This document shows, piece by piece, positions 16,458 through 25,018 of a stretch of 57,417 bases of DNA; position 1 is the stretch's first letter; each line of letters opens with the position of its first letter. The notes beneath the pieces are model-generated. The model made no database searches, was not told where the DNA came from, and worked only from the letters and a program-made list of their open reading frames with translations. Made by a program: the position numbers and the translations under genes. Location of the stretch: contig ONBW01000011.1 of the NCBI GenBank assembly GCA_900316165.1, positions 1-57,417 of the forward strand, read 5' to 3'. The stretch comes from an uncultured Lachnospiraceae bacterium (lineage in GTDB: Bacteria; Bacillota; Clostridia; Lachnospirales; Lachnospiraceae).

Positions 16458-18248
16458 ATGAGAATAACTAGTAATATGATCCTGCACAATGCAGCAACGA
16501 ATATTAACGGAAATAAAGTCCTTGTCGACAAGGGCAACAACCAGATGACGACACAGACTAAGATCCAGCGCCCTTCAGAGGATCCTGTTGTTGCTGTGCG
16601 TTCTCTTGCACTCCAGACCCGTCTCTCAAAAATCAATCAGTACTATGAGACAAATATCCCGGATGCTGAGCAGTGGATGGATGTAACAGAGACAGCAGTT
16701 AATAATATCATCGACAGCATTACTGAATTAAAGAAGCTCTGTGTCCAGGGTTCTACCTCAACCATGAATACAGATGACAGAGAGACTGTCCTCAAGCAGC
16801 TGAAGTCCCTTCAGGAGTCTATTTTTGCAGAGGGAAATGCTGATTACGCTGGACGCACGGTCTTCACAGGCTACCGCACAGATAAGACCCTGGTATTTAC
16901 TGATGATGACTGCGACAAAAAGTACAACATCACGCAGGAGCTTTCAGCCAACGATTTCGAGAAGGTCAGCTATTTCAATAACGAAGTATCGGTTCCTGCA
17001 AATAAAGATCAGGTAAATAAACTTGATGACGCCTCTTCCAATGATAATCTTAAAAAGGATGATATAACCATCCAGAATTCGTCATATAAGAGACTCCGTC
17101 TCGCCTATGATAATATTTCTGATGTGGAGAGCCTTACTTTTTCATATAAGAACTCTTCGGGCGGGACCGTTACAAATACGATGCAGCTGGTAACCCAGGC
17201 AAAGGATGAAAATAACAAAGATTATATTCCACCTCTGGCAGCAACTGATAAAGATGGAAATCTGAAATATGAGACAGATGTAGTTCAAAAAAATAATGAA
17301 AGAAAAGTGAAGTCAACAGAAGGCGGCACTCCGACATCTGTATCGTATAATTATGATAAGGTTTCAAGTGCTTCAAGCAATAATGATCTGCCAGAGACAG
17401 TCTATGTCTTTGAAAATGAGCTTGACTGGGCTGACTGGAGCAGCAAGAAGGGCGCTACTACAAAGTACGTTCCGGATGACGCGGCAGTTCTTATCAAGGA
17501 GACCGGAGACCTTGTTTTTGGAAAAAATACCGCAGATCAGATGTCTGCAAAGGAGACCTCTGTAGCTGTAAACTACGATAAGAATTCATTCTCTGCTGGA
17601 GAACTCAAGCCAGAGTATTATTATGACTGCGTGGATAATACCGGAGTAGATTATTCAGACCTCGATGGTACTATTGGCAGCCGCCTTGTTTACAACCGCT
17701 CTGATATAGCTTATGATATAAATTATACGGTGGCTGTGAACCAGAATATCACCGTAAATCTCCAGGCAAATGAGATCTTCGACTCCAGCGCCCAGCAGGA
17801 TATGAAGGATCTGACATCGGTCATCACGAACACTCAGGATGCCTATGAGAAGCGTGAAAAAATAGCCGCACTTATGAAGGATTCTGATTATCAGGATGAT
17901 GCAACGCAGAAGAAACTCTCAGAGTGGTACACCGCAGCAAGCAAAGAATACGATTACTACAATGACTACATGCAGGAGACATTTGAGAGAGTCCTTGGAA
18001 ATACTGAGGATTATCTGAATAAGGCTAACCTGGCTGAGACGACCTTAGGCTGCCGAGGAGACGAGCTGAAGATCACAAAGACCAGAATGGATGAGCAGCA
18101 GGAGTCAGTCACAGAGCTGAAGAGTAAAAACGACAACCTCGATCTCTCGACTATTATGATGAACTATACGGCTTATTACACAGCATATCAGGCATCACTT
18201 GTTGCAGCCGGCAAGCTGGGCGAGCAGTCACTTCTGAACTATATCTGA
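16458..18248 (+). CDS. flgL: Flagellar hook-associated protein 3 (FlgL), enlarged
   Basis: The N-terminal 150 residues are typical FlgL/flagellin D0-D1: RITSNMILHNAATNINGNK, then KIQRPSEDPVVAVRSLALQ, then a helix ending GNADYAGRTVFTGYRTD. The C-terminal helix, LDLSTIMMNYTAYYTAYQASL, closes D0. FlgL links FlgK to the first flagellin subunits. At 596 residues it is about twice the usual 300. The extra 250-300 residues (about 170-450) are a low-complexity Asp/Asn/Lys/Ser-rich insert that probably forms an exposed domain. It sits 10 bp after the second flgK with an AAGGAGG ribosome binding site, in the same operon. Confidence 0.88.
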   Translation: MRITSNMILHNAATNINGNKVLVDKGNNQMTTQTKIQRPSEDPVVAVRSLALQTRLSKINQYYETNIPDAEQWMDVTETAVNNIIDSITELKKLCVQGSTSTMNTDDRETVLKQLKSLQESIFAEGNADYAGRTVFTGYRTDKTLVFTDDDCDKKYNITQELSANDFEKVSYFNNEVSVPANKDQVNKLDDASSNDNLKKDDITIQNSSYKRLRLAYDNISDVESLTFSYKNSSGGTVTNTMQLVTQAKDENNKDYIPPLAATDKDGNLKYETDVVQKNNERKVKSTEGGTPTSVSYNYDKVSSASSNNDLPETVYVFENELDWADWSSKKGATTKYVPDDAAVLIKETGDLVFGKNTADQMSAKETSVAVNYDKNSFSAGELKPEYYYDCVDNTGVDYSDLDGTIGSRLVYNRSDIAYDINYTVAVNQNITVNLQANEIFDSSAQQDMKDLTSVITNTQDAYEKREKIAALMKDSDYQDDATQKKLSEWYTAASKEYDYYNDYMQETFERVLGNTEDYLNKANLAETTLGCRGDELKITKTRMDEQQESVTELKSKNDNLDLSTIMMNYTAYYTAYQASLVAAGKLGEQSLLNYI

Positions 18249-18340
18249 TGAGCTTGGATGGCGTTTATTTTTTAAAGAATGAGATTTGTTCAAGGGCCGG
18301 TGCTGTACGGATGTAATGATTAAAAAAGGAAAGGGCAAAA

Positions 18341-18814
18341 ATGAAGGTAAACACAAGACTATTTGGAGAAATAGACATTGCCGATGACAAAATAATCACC
18401 TTACCAGGCGGTATCATCGGATTTCCGGACATGCAGAAATTTACTCTGATCTACGATTCGGAGGAGAAGGACAAGCAGAAGCAGACTGCTATCATGTATC
18501 TGCAGTCGATGGACGAGCCACAGTTCGCGATGCCTGTTGTGGTGCCGGGCGACATATTTCCGGATTACAACCCGATGATAGATGACGAGCTCTTATCAGA
18601 CATCGGAGAGCTGACTCCGGAGAACACCTACTGTCTGGTGACCATCAGTGTTCCTTCCGATGTGAAAAAAATGACCGTAAACCTCAAGGCGCCGTTCATT
18701 ATCAATACTGATACGCTTAAAGGTGCTCAGATCATGGTTGAGGATGATGTGGCAGTGAAGACTCCGATTTATGATATCCTTGCAGCACGCAAGGCAGGAA
18801 AGGAGGACTCTTAA
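18341..18814 (+). CDS. fliW: Flagellar assembly factor FliW
   Basis: The 157-residue protein begins MKVNTRLFGEIDIAD and contains LPGGIIGFPDMQKFTLI and FAMPVVVPGDIFPDY, the FliW hallmarks. In Firmicutes FliW binds flagellin and, when free, captures CsrA allosterically, so flagellin translation rises only when flagellin has been exported. The partner gene csrA follows immediately; the fliW stop TAA overlaps the csrA start ATG by one base, showing translational coupling. The C-terminal part, including APFIINTDTLKGAQIM, is complete. It has its own AAAAGGAAAGG ribosome binding site after a 92-bp gap from flgL. Confidence 0.93.
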   Translation: MKVNTRLFGEIDIADDKIITLPGGIIGFPDMQKFTLIYDSEEKDKQKQTAIMYLQSMDEPQFAMPVVVPGDIFPDYNPMIDDELLSDIGELTPENTYCLVTISVPSDVKKMTVNLKAPFIINTDTLKGAQIMVEDDVAVKTPIYDILAARKAGKEDS

Positions 18815-19029
18815 TGCTCGCTCTTACAAGAAAAAAGGATGAATCTATAGTAATAAATGGCGATATAGAGATCACGATCATGGAAATCAAGGGTGACCAC
18901 GTAAAGGTCGGCATCAAGGCTCCAAAGAAGGTTCCTATCTATCGAAAGGAGATTTTCGACCAGATCCAGGAAGAGAATAAGGAAGCCATGAACACCGCAG
19001 CAGTGAAGAACCTGAACGACCTTCTGTAA
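18814..19029 (+). CDS. csrA: Translational regulator CsrA
   Basis: This 71-residue protein is full-length CsrA: MLALTRKKDESIVINGDIEI, then HVKVGIKAPKKVPIYRKEIF and a helical tail. It dimerises and binds GGA motifs near ribosome binding sites. In Bacillus-type regulation it represses flagellin (hag) translation and is antagonised by FliW, encoded just upstream and overlapping by one base. The conserved N-terminal Leu/Arg strand and the V-x-I-x-A-P-x-x-V-x-I-x-R motif needed for RNA contact are intact. A terminator follows, separating it from flaG-fliD-fliS. Confidence 0.95.
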   Translation: MLALTRKKDESIVINGDIEITIMEIKGDHVKVGIKAPKKVPIYRKEIFDQIQEENKEAMNTAAVKNLNDLL

Positions 19030-19039
19030 AAAAGTGCAA

Positions 19040-19081
19040 AAAAAATACAATTCATCTTTGGGTATGGGTTGTATTTTTTTT
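19040..19081 (+). terminator. Terminator after csrA
   Basis: AAAAAATACAA (19040-19050) pairs perfectly with TTGTATTTTTT (19069-19079) around an 18-nt loop and runs into a T-tract. Confidence 0.7.
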
Positions 19082-19088
19082 ATGTGTT

Positions 19089-19160
19089 CCGATATAAAAA
19101 TAAATGAATCTCCTCGCTGTGGATTCGAAGCTTGTTACCTCAAAGCTTTATGCCGCGGGG
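19089..19160 (+). promoter_or_regulatory. Sigma-28-like -10 and structured leader of flaG-fliD-fliS
   Basis: CCGATAT (19089-19095) matches the sigma-28 -10, but the expected -35 is poor. Downstream, CCTCGC (19112-19117) pairs with GCGGGG (19155-19160). Inside, AAGCTT (19128-19133) pairs with AAGCTT (19143-19148). The leader ends 30 bp before the ribosome binding site ACGGAGG. Confidence 0.4.
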
Positions 19161-19195
19161 TGTTAGCCATTGATGTACAAACGGAGGTGTAAATC

Positions 19196-19636
19196 ATGGA
19201 GATATCAGTTAATGCAGGGTACTCTAAGCAGGGAAGCTATTCAGTGGGTTCCGCGCAGACAGTAAACGTCGATACCAGTGCGAATACCGCTAGTGCTGCA
19301 GAGCCGGAACAGGCAGCAGGCACTTCAGCAGATGCAGCCGTAAAGATCGAAGAGAAGAATGCCTTCAAGCAGGCATCAGATTTATCAGCTGAATACGATA
19401 AGAAGCTTGACGAGAAGGAAAACGAACAGATAAAAAAGGCCGTTTCTGAAATAAACAAGCATGCGAACGGTACAGAGGCTATTTTTGGCATTCATGATAA
19501 GACCAACCGTGTCACGATAAAGATCGTAGATCGTGATACAAAGAAGGTCATAAAGGAATTCCCGCCTGAGAAGACTCTTGATATGATCGCAAAGGTCTGG
19601 GAGCTTGCAGGACTTTTAGTAGACGAGAAGAAATAA
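19196..19636 (+). CDS. flaG: FlaG family flagellar protein
   Basis: The 146-residue protein has an Ala/Ser/Thr-rich disordered N-terminal half. Its C-terminal FlaG domain reads ISEINKHANGTEAIFGIHDK, then VTIKIVDRDTKKVIKEFPPEK and LDMIAKVWELAGLLVDEKK. FlaG proteins lie next to fliD in many motile bacteria and influence filament length; the mechanism is not settled. Here flaG, fliD and fliS follow each other with short gaps (21 and 71 bp), forming a unit separate from csrA. The start follows ACGGAGGTG. The unstructured N-terminus is longer than in many homologues. Confidence 0.85.
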   Translation: MEISVNAGYSKQGSYSVGSAQTVNVDTSANTASAAEPEQAAGTSADAAVKIEEKNAFKQASDLSAEYDKKLDEKENEQIKKAVSEINKHANGTEAIFGIHDKTNRVTIKIVDRDTKKVIKEFPPEKTLDMIAKVWELAGLLVDEKK

Positions 19637-19657
19637 TTTTTATAAGGAGATAAGCAT

Positions 19658-21205
19658 ATGTCATCACCAATCAGAATGTCCGGTATGGTATCCGGCCTTG
19701 ATACAGAGTCTATCGTTACCGCTCTGACAAGTGATTATCAGAATAAGGTCGATAAGTATAAGAAGGCGCAGACCAAGCTCTCATGGAAGCAGGACGCCTG
19801 GAAGGAAGTAAATACTGAGGTTAACGACTTCTATAACAGCCTCGATAAGTACAGATATTCATCTGCATGGAGCCTCCAGAAAGCTACAGTTTCAGACGCT
19901 ACCAAGGCTACTGTTTCGACTAATGGTAAAGCTTTCAACGGAACACAGACGCTTGAGATTACACAGCTGGCTACTTCTGCGTCACTTACGAGTGGAAAGC
20001 TTTCCTATACCGATTCAGATAAAAAAGCTCATACAGTTACATCCAGCACTAAGATTTCAGATATTGCAGGTGGTGCTACTGGAGATTTGACGATCAAGGT
20101 TGGAGATAATGATACTACATTTACAGTAGATTCAGATACTACAGTTAATGATCTGGTAAACGCATTAAAGACTGCAGGCCTCAATGCTTCATTTGATGAG
20201 ACTCAGCAGAGATTTTATATCAGCTCAAAGAGCTCAGGAAAAGACCAGAGCTTTTCTCTGAGTGGATCTGACGATATCCTTAAAGCCTTAAAGCTTGACA
20301 GCTCGACCAGAGCAAATGCTACAGATGGACAGGATGCCATTATAAAGCTCGACGGAGTTGAATACAATAACTCTACGAATAACTTCAGCATCAACGGATT
20401 GAATATCCAGGCACAGGCTACTACCAGCAGTGCCATCACTGTTACATCTCAGACTGATACACAGGGTATCTACGATAAGGTCAAGGAGTTCATCTCTTCC
20501 TATAACGACCTGATTAACGACCTGACAGACAGATACAACGCTGCAAGCTCTGGCTCATATGAACCTCTTACTGATGATGAGAAGTCACAGATGTCTGATA
20601 AAGAGGTTGAGAAGTGGGAGAAGAAGATCAAGACTGGTCTCCTGCGTCGTGATGATACTCTTGATTCTATAATGAACACACTGACTAATGGTATGATGGC
20701 TTCATACTATGATGATTCAGTTGCCACAATGGATATCAATGGTAAGCAGACTTTAAACGCCGGCGTTACCTCAGCAAAGAAATACAGCCTTGCTACTTTC
20801 GGTATCATGACGAAGGGTATCCTTCAGTCAGCTACCAACAGACAGTATGAGTACCATATCGATGGTGATGAGGATGATGATTCTGTATCATCGAACACGG
20901 ATAAGCTGATGACAGCTATCACAGAGGATCCGGATAAGGTTATTGATCTGGTTAAGAATGTCGCAAATAACCTCTCCAGGAACTTAAAGAAGCAGATGAC
21001 AGCTACATCGCTTCGTTCAGTATTTACTGTCTACAATGATAAGGAAATGGCCAGCGAGTATTCGAGCTACACCGAGCTTATTAATACCTGGACTACAAGA
21101 CTTAACGATATGCAGGACAGCTACTACAAGAAGTTCTCAAAGATGGAGTCTACACTGTCGAAGCTTCAGCAGAGTACAAGCTCGATTTCGGGACTTACAT
21201 CATAA
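19658..21205 (+). CDS. fliD: Flagellar filament cap protein FliD
   Basis: The 515-residue protein begins with the FliD signature SPIRMSGMVSGLDTESIVTAL and continues with a coiled region (KQDAWKEVNTEVNDFYNSLD). The FliD C-terminal domain contains VKEFISSYNDLINDL, and the end is helical (SSYTELINTWTTRLNDMQDS, then SKMESTLSKLQQSTSS). FliD caps the growing filament and helps flagellin fold. It is followed by fliS, the usual flagellin-chaperone partner. This is the canonical FliD; a shorter divergent relative is at 38261-39559 on the minus strand. No truncation is seen. Confidence 0.93.
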   Translation: MSSPIRMSGMVSGLDTESIVTALTSDYQNKVDKYKKAQTKLSWKQDAWKEVNTEVNDFYNSLDKYRYSSAWSLQKATVSDATKATVSTNGKAFNGTQTLEITQLATSASLTSGKLSYTDSDKKAHTVTSSTKISDIAGGATGDLTIKVGDNDTTFTVDSDTTVNDLVNALKTAGLNASFDETQQRFYISSKSSGKDQSFSLSGSDDILKALKLDSSTRANATDGQDAIIKLDGVEYNNSTNNFSINGLNIQAQATTSSAITVTSQTDTQGIYDKVKEFISSYNDLINDLTDRYNAASSGSYEPLTDDEKSQMSDKEVEKWEKKIKTGLLRRDDTLDSIMNTLTNGMMASYYDDSVATMDINGKQTLNAGVTSAKKYSLATFGIMTKGILQSATNRQYEYHIDGDEDDDSVSSNTDKLMTAITEDPDKVIDLVKNVANNLSRNLKKQMTATSLRSVFTVYNDKEMASEYSSYTELINTWTTRLNDMQDSYYKKFSKMESTLSKLQQSTSSISGLTS

Positions 21206-21276
21206 TCGTTTATTTTTTCAAGAGATATACAAGCCTAAGTGGCTTTTGGTTTTAGATTTTTAAAAGGGATAGTAAA

Positions 21277-21687
21277 ATGCAGAGAAATCCGTATGAAGTA
21301 TATAGAAAGAATCAGGTAGCAACAGCTTCTCAGGCTGAGCTTGTGCTTATGCTTTATGATGGCGCACTGAAATTCGTAAATATCGCTCACGACGCCATTG
21401 AAGAGAAGAACTATGAGAAGGCAAACAAGAATATCCAGAAGGCTGACGATATCATTGTCGAGCTTCTTGGTACCTTAAATCACAAGTATCCTGTTGCCAC
21501 TGATTTCGAGAATGTCTATAAGATTATCAGAGACAGGCTTCTTTGGGCAAATATGAAAAAGGATAACGATATCCTTCAGGAGGCTCATGACCACATAGAG
21601 ACCATGAGAGATACCTGGAAGGAAGTCATGAGAAAGACCAACAACGGTCAGAATGTTCATGTAGGTGAGACTACATCAGCGGAGTGA
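21277..21687 (+). CDS. fliS: Flagellin export chaperone FliS
   Basis: The 136-residue helical protein starts MQRNPYEVYRKNQVATASQAELVLMLYDGA, which is diagnostic for FliS. It continues with IEEKNYEKANKNIQKADDII and ends in helices carrying the usual Trp and Met residues. FliS binds the C-terminal helix of flagellin, prevents premature polymerisation and targets it to FlhA. It follows fliD by 71 bp. Its stop codon (21685-21687) lies inside the ribosome binding region of the next gene. The last eight residues (VGETTSAE) are disordered. Confidence 0.94.
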   Translation: MQRNPYEVYRKNQVATASQAELVLMLYDGALKFVNIAHDAIEEKNYEKANKNIQKADDIIVELLGTLNHKYPVATDFENVYKIIRDRLLWANMKKDNDILQEAHDHIETMRDTWKEVMRKTNNGQNVHVGETTSAE

Positions 21688-21691
21688 TGTT

Positions 21692-22177
21692 ATGGGTGAT
21701 ACTACAGAAGATGACGCATATGTACGGATACTGCGGGAGTCACTTGAGAAAAAGGTCGAGCTGCTAAAACTTATCTCGAAGGAGAATGAGGTTCAGAAGA
21801 GAGTTCTTATTGATGAGACATCGACACCTGACGACCTGCAGGCCACAATGGACCATAAGGATGGCTGGGTAGACCAGATATCTACGTTAGACGATGGGTT
21901 TTCGGTTATCTTTAATAAGGTAAAACCGCTCCTAACGGACCACAAGGACAAATACAGAGACGAGATTTCGCGGATGAAGGACTTAGTCAGGGAGATTACA
22001 GACCTGACTGCTGCCATAAGAAAGCAGGAACAGGAGAATTACAAGCTCCTCGATCAGAAATTCACAGGCATCAGGCAGCAGGTGAAGAAAATCAGAAAAA
22101 GCCAGTCAGCTGTCTCAAAATACTATAAGACCATGAACGGCGAGTACGACTCACAGTTCCTCGATAAGTCGAAATGA
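21692..22177 (+). CDS. Coiled-coil protein in the FliT/FlgN position after fliS
   Basis: The 161-residue protein is nearly all alpha-helix. It begins MGDTTEDDAYVRILRESLEKK, contains LLKLISKENEVQKRVLIDE and a long charged coiled coil (residues about 75-140), and ends with a Ser/Lys-rich tail. It occupies the place after fliS where FliT-type chaperones are found, and its size and helical nature fit a flagellar export chaperone, possibly for FliD. No family signature is visible, so function is inferred from position. The ATG at 21692 has GGAG at 21681-21684. The alternative GTG at 21665 would overlap fliS by 23 bp. Confidence 0.7.
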   Translation: MGDTTEDDAYVRILRESLEKKVELLKLISKENEVQKRVLIDETSTPDDLQATMDHKDGWVDQISTLDDGFSVIFNKVKPLLTDHKDKYRDEISRMKDLVREITDLTAAIRKQEQENYKLLDQKFTGIRQQVKKIRKSQSAVSKYYKTMNGEYDSQFLDKSK

Positions 22178-22181
22178 AAAA

Positions 22182-22210
22182 TCCGGTTCCTTTGGAACCG
22201 GACTTTTTTT
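22182..22210. terminator. Bidirectional terminator between the flagellar block and the HD-GYP gene
   Basis: TCCGGTTCC (22182-22190), loop TTT and GGAACCGGA (22194-22202) form a perfect 9-bp stem, followed by T-run 22204-22210. The A-run at 22177-22181 makes it usable from the minus strand as well. Confidence 0.9.
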
Positions 22211-22213
22211 GTC

Positions 22214-23332
22214 TTATATGATTGCCTTGATGGAGAGCGATGGCTCTGTCATCAGGTCTATTATCGAGCCGTCATCAAACTGGACTATCGGGCGGCTCAT
22301 CGTGTTATTGTGGTGGTGGATATAGACAACGGTGCATCTGCGTCCGTCGCTTAAGATAACACGGGAATTCTGGTATGCGCTGGCAAGCCTTGACAGGAAG
22401 GTCATGACGACCTTCGGTGAATACTTCTGTATGCCGTCCTTCTCAAATGCTGCTATGACCTGGAACGCACAGAGCGGACCCCTGTAGACTCTGGCTGTAG
22501 TCATCGCATCATAGACATCTGCGACGGCTATTACTGATGCTATAGGGTCTATCGCATCACCTGAAAGGCCTCGCGGATAGCCTGAGCCGTCGTTTCTCTC
22601 ATGGTGCTGAAGAGCGGCAGTTAAAATCCTGCTGTCGATGTTTGGAACCTTTGAGAGAAGCTTTTTGCCTTCGAGGGCATGAGTTTTCTGGATTTCAAAC
22701 TCCTCGTCTGTAAGCTTGCCCTGTTTGTTGAGGATTTCTGGCGGGATCATGAGCTTTCCGATATCGTGGAAATAGCCGGCGAGCGTGATGATGCTTAAGG
22801 TCTCGGGATCGAGGTTCATCCAACGGCCTATGCCTCTCGCAATCAGTGCAACATTCAATGAGTGCACATAAACTGCATCGTCAAGTGAGGTCATGGTCTG
22901 AAGGATTTCAAAAAGATCAAGTGTCGTTTTCTGCGCGAAAAGAGAAGAGACATCCTTTAAGATAGAGTCAAAATCCACCTTTGGATGATCCAGTTTGATG
23001 ATTCTTGTAAAAAGGCCTCTCATCATCGCGATATTTCTGGAGTAATCTATCTGAAATGTCTGATAGACTTCTGTACGCTTGAGCTTCTGAGTATAGGAGA
23101 CGGTTTCGCTACCAGTCTTTGGCTTTGGAGCTGGTGGTACAGGAGGTTCTGTCTTTTCAGTCTCTTCTGATTTGATTTTTACTGAAGCTATTGAGTAAAA
23201 AGTAATCTTCGAAATCAGTGCGTTATTTAAGACATCCCCTTCCTTTGCTATACGCTGTCCCTGTAAGGTAATAACATCCTGCGCTAAGACCATGCCGGGT
23301 CTTAATTCATTTGGCTTATAATTTACATCCAT
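22214..23332 (-). CDS. HD-GYP domain protein (probable cyclic-di-GMP phosphodiesterase)
   Basis: The 372-residue protein has a short N-terminal domain with KPNELRPGMVLAQDV and a Pro-rich linker near residue 70, then a complete HD-GYP domain. Motifs include HDIGKL (near residue 188), the H-x-x-x-G-K-K-L-L segment, HHERNDGSGYPRGL (near 245-258) and ADVYDAMTTARVYR. HD-GYP enzymes hydrolyse cyclic-di-GMP, lowering it and favouring motility over attachment. There is no receiver or membrane domain. The ATG at 23332 follows AGGGGA; the longer frame would start at a GTG inside that ribosome binding site. It converges with the flagellar block and diverges from metK. Confidence 0.9.
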   Translation of the reverse strand: MDVNYKPNELRPGMVLAQDVITLQGQRIAKEGDVLNNALISKITFYSIASVKIKSEETEKTEPPVPPAPKPKTGSETVSYTQKLKRTEVYQTFQIDYSRNIAMMRGLFTRIIKLDHPKVDFDSILKDVSSLFAQKTTLDLFEILQTMTSLDDAVYVHSLNVALIARGIGRWMNLDPETLSIITLAGYFHDIGKLMIPPEILNKQGKLTDEEFEIQKTHALEGKKLLSKVPNIDSRILTAALQHHERNDGSGYPRGLSGDAIDPIASVIAVADVYDAMTTARVYRGPLCAFQVIAAFEKDGIQKYSPKVVMTFLSRLASAYQNSRVILSDGRRCTVVYIHHHNNTMSRPIVQFDDGSIIDLMTEPSLSIKAII

Positions 23333-23371
23333 AAAAATTCCCCTCACGGAATATTTGCTTAACTTATTTTT

Positions 23372-23400
23372 ATTATAAATTTTTTCATAATTTTACGCAA
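23372..23400 (-). promoter_or_regulatory. Sigma-A-type promoter of the HD-GYP gene
   Basis: On the minus strand TTGCGT (23400-23395), a 17-nt spacer and TATAAT (23377-23372). The start codon lies about 40 bp downstream. Confidence 0.7.
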
Positions 23401-23451
23401 TACATTTTTCGCGTTATGTATAAAATCGCAGTCTAATTTCATATGTTGTAC

Positions 23452-23479
23452 TTGACAGCACGTAAAATACTGTTAAAAT
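23452..23479 (+). promoter_or_regulatory. Promoter of metK
   Basis: TTGACA (23452-23457), 16-nt spacer, TAAAAT (23474-23479) with TGT just before it (extended -10). The SAM riboswitch begins about 30 bp downstream. Confidence 0.75.
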
Positions 23480-23511
23480 TTGGATGATTAGAAAGAAAAG
23501 CATATCTTTCA

Positions 23512-23672
23512 TCCCGTTATTCAGAATGGTGGAGGCACATAGGGCCTGTGAAGCCATGGCAACCCCGTAAAGCCGGCAGGTGCCTTCCTGAGCGAGAGTG
23601 AGCGTTAGCCACAATCGAACAATAAGGGGATTTGAACTTATTCAAATCCGCCTTTATGGCGGAATTTTTTTT
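23512..23672 (+). promoter_or_regulatory. SAM-I (S-box) riboswitch with intrinsic terminator
   Basis: The aptamer core has GGTGGAGGCACATAGGGCC, then TGAAGCCATGGCAACC and AGCCGGCAGGTGC, the conserved SAM-I pattern. P1 is closed by TCCC-g-TTATT (23512-23521) with AATAA-g-GGGA (23621-23630). The expression platform is clear. The terminator is TCCGCC/GGCGGA (23647-23663) plus eight T. The competing antiterminator is AAGG-GGATTTGAA (23624-23636) with TTCAAATCC-g-CCTT (23641-23654), which uses up both the P1 3' strand and the terminator left arm. SAM binding should therefore stop metK transcription. Confidence 0.95.
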
Positions 23673-23687
23673 CCTTAAGGAGGATTT

Positions 23688-24869
23688 ATGGAGAAGCGTT
23701 TATTCACTTCAGAGTCTGTTACCGAAGGTCATCCTGACAAGGTCTGCGACGCTGTCAGCGATGCCATTCTTGATGCCTGCATGGAGCAGGATCCAATGAG
23801 CCGTGTTGCCTGCGAGACTGCAGCCTGCACAGGATTCGTTCTTGTAACTGGTGAGATTACCACAAAGGCTAATATTGATATCCCAAGCATCGTTAGAAAG
23901 ACTGTAAATGAGATTGGATACAATGATGCCAAGACTGGTTTTGATGGAAATACCTGCGCTGTTATGGTTGCTCTCGACAAGCAGTCACCTGATATCGCTA
24001 TGGGTGTTGATAAGGCTCTCGAGGCTAAAGAGGGCGAGCTGAAGGATGACCTTGATACCGGTGCTGGTGACCAGGGTATGATGTTCGGTTACGCTACAAA
24101 CGAGACTGACGACTATATGCCGTATCCTATCTCTCTTGCTCACAAGCTCGCTAAGAGACTTACTGATGTAAGAAAAGACGGCACTCTTAAGTATCTTCGT
24201 CCGGATGGAAAGACTCAGGTTTCTGTAGAGTATGATGAGAATGGCAAGCCATTCCGTCTTGAGGCTGTTGTTCTTTCTACTCAGCACGATGAGGATGTTA
24301 CTCAGGAGCAGATCCATGAGGATATAAAGAAGTATGTCTTCGACCCGATCCTCCCTAAGGAGCTTATCGATGACAAGACCAAGTTCTTCATCAACCCAAC
24401 AGGACGTTTCGTTATCGGTGGACCTCACGGTGATGCTGGTCTTACTGGCCGTAAGATCATCGTTGATACCTACGGTGGTATGGCTCGTCACGGCGGCGGT
24501 GCTTTCTCTGGTAAGGACTGCACTAAGGTTGACCGTTCAGCTGCTTACGCTGCACGTTATGTAGCTAAGAATATCGTTGCAGCTGGCCTTGCTGACAAGG
24601 CTGAGATCCAGCTTTCATATGCTATCGGTGTTGCACAGCCTACCTCTATCAATATCGATACCTTTGGTACCGGAAAGCTCTCAGAGGAGAAGCTCGTTGA
24701 TATCATCCGCGAGAACTTTGACCTTCGTCCAGCCGGAATCATCAAGATGCTTAATCTTCGTCGTCCTATCTACCGCCAGACAGCTGCTTACGGCCACTTC
24801 GGCAGAAATGACCTGAACCTGCCTTGGGAAGCATTAGATAAGGTTGATGACCTCAAGAAATATCTTTAA
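23688..24869 (+). CDS. metK: S-adenosylmethionine synthetase
   Basis: The 393-residue enzyme joins methionine and ATP to make SAM, the main methyl donor. Family motifs are all present: [16 protein letters not shown] at the N-terminus (ATP His), [52 protein letters not shown] (the phosphate-binding loop) and [15 protein letters not shown]. Length equals the usual 390-400 residues. It stands alone between its own riboswitch and a strong terminator. Feedback through the SAM-I riboswitch makes it self-regulated by its product. The ribosome binding site is AAGGAGG. Confidence 0.97.
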   Translation: MEKRLFTSESVTEGHPDKVCDAVSDAILDACMEQDPMSRVACETAACTGFVLVTGEITTKANIDIPSIVRKTVNEIGYNDAKTGFDGNTCAVMVALDKQSPDIAMGVDKALEAKEGELKDDLDTGAGDQGMMFGYATNETDDYMPYPISLAHKLAKRLTDVRKDGTLKYLRPDGKTQVSVEYDENGKPFRLEAVVLSTQHDEDVTQEQIHEDIKKYVFDPILPKELIDDKTKFFINPTGRFVIGGPHGDAGLTGRKIIVDTYGGMARHGGGAFSGKDCTKVDRSAAYAARYVAKNIVAAGLADKAEIQLSYAIGVAQPTSINIDTFGTGKLSEEKLVDIIRENFDLRPAGIIKMLNLRRPIYRQTAAYGHFGRNDLNLPWEALDKVDDLKKYL

Positions 24870-24894
24870 TTTCAGACAAGATTGATTTATCTGG

Positions 24895-24925
24895 TCCCTG
24901 CCGCAGAAATGTGGCAGGGATTTTT
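24895..24925 (+). terminator. Terminator of metK
   Basis: TCCCTGCC (24895-24902) pairs with GGCAGGGA (24913-24920). The stem can extend through CA-GAAA-TG, and T5 follows. Confidence 0.9.
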
Positions 24926-24928
24926 ATG

Positions 24929-24957
24929 TTGAAAAAATAACCGAAAAATATTATGAT
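24929..24957 (+). promoter_or_regulatory. Promoter of the rfb genes
   Basis: TTGAAA (24929-24934), 17-nt spacer, TATGAT (24952-24957). A small GCATG/CATGC hairpin (24980-24998) lies in the leader just before the rfbB ribosome binding site. Confidence 0.6.
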
Positions 24958-25018
24958 ATCTTTGTATGTGCAAAAACAGCATGTGTTTTCAGCATGCAGA
25001 AAATAAGAGGTTTGCAAA

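Noticed and set aside
19109-19165. Cyclic-di-GMP I riboswitch before flaG
   Set aside because: Some short resemblance (CAAAGC and GCGGGG), but the conserved core and tetraloop-receptor parts are missing.
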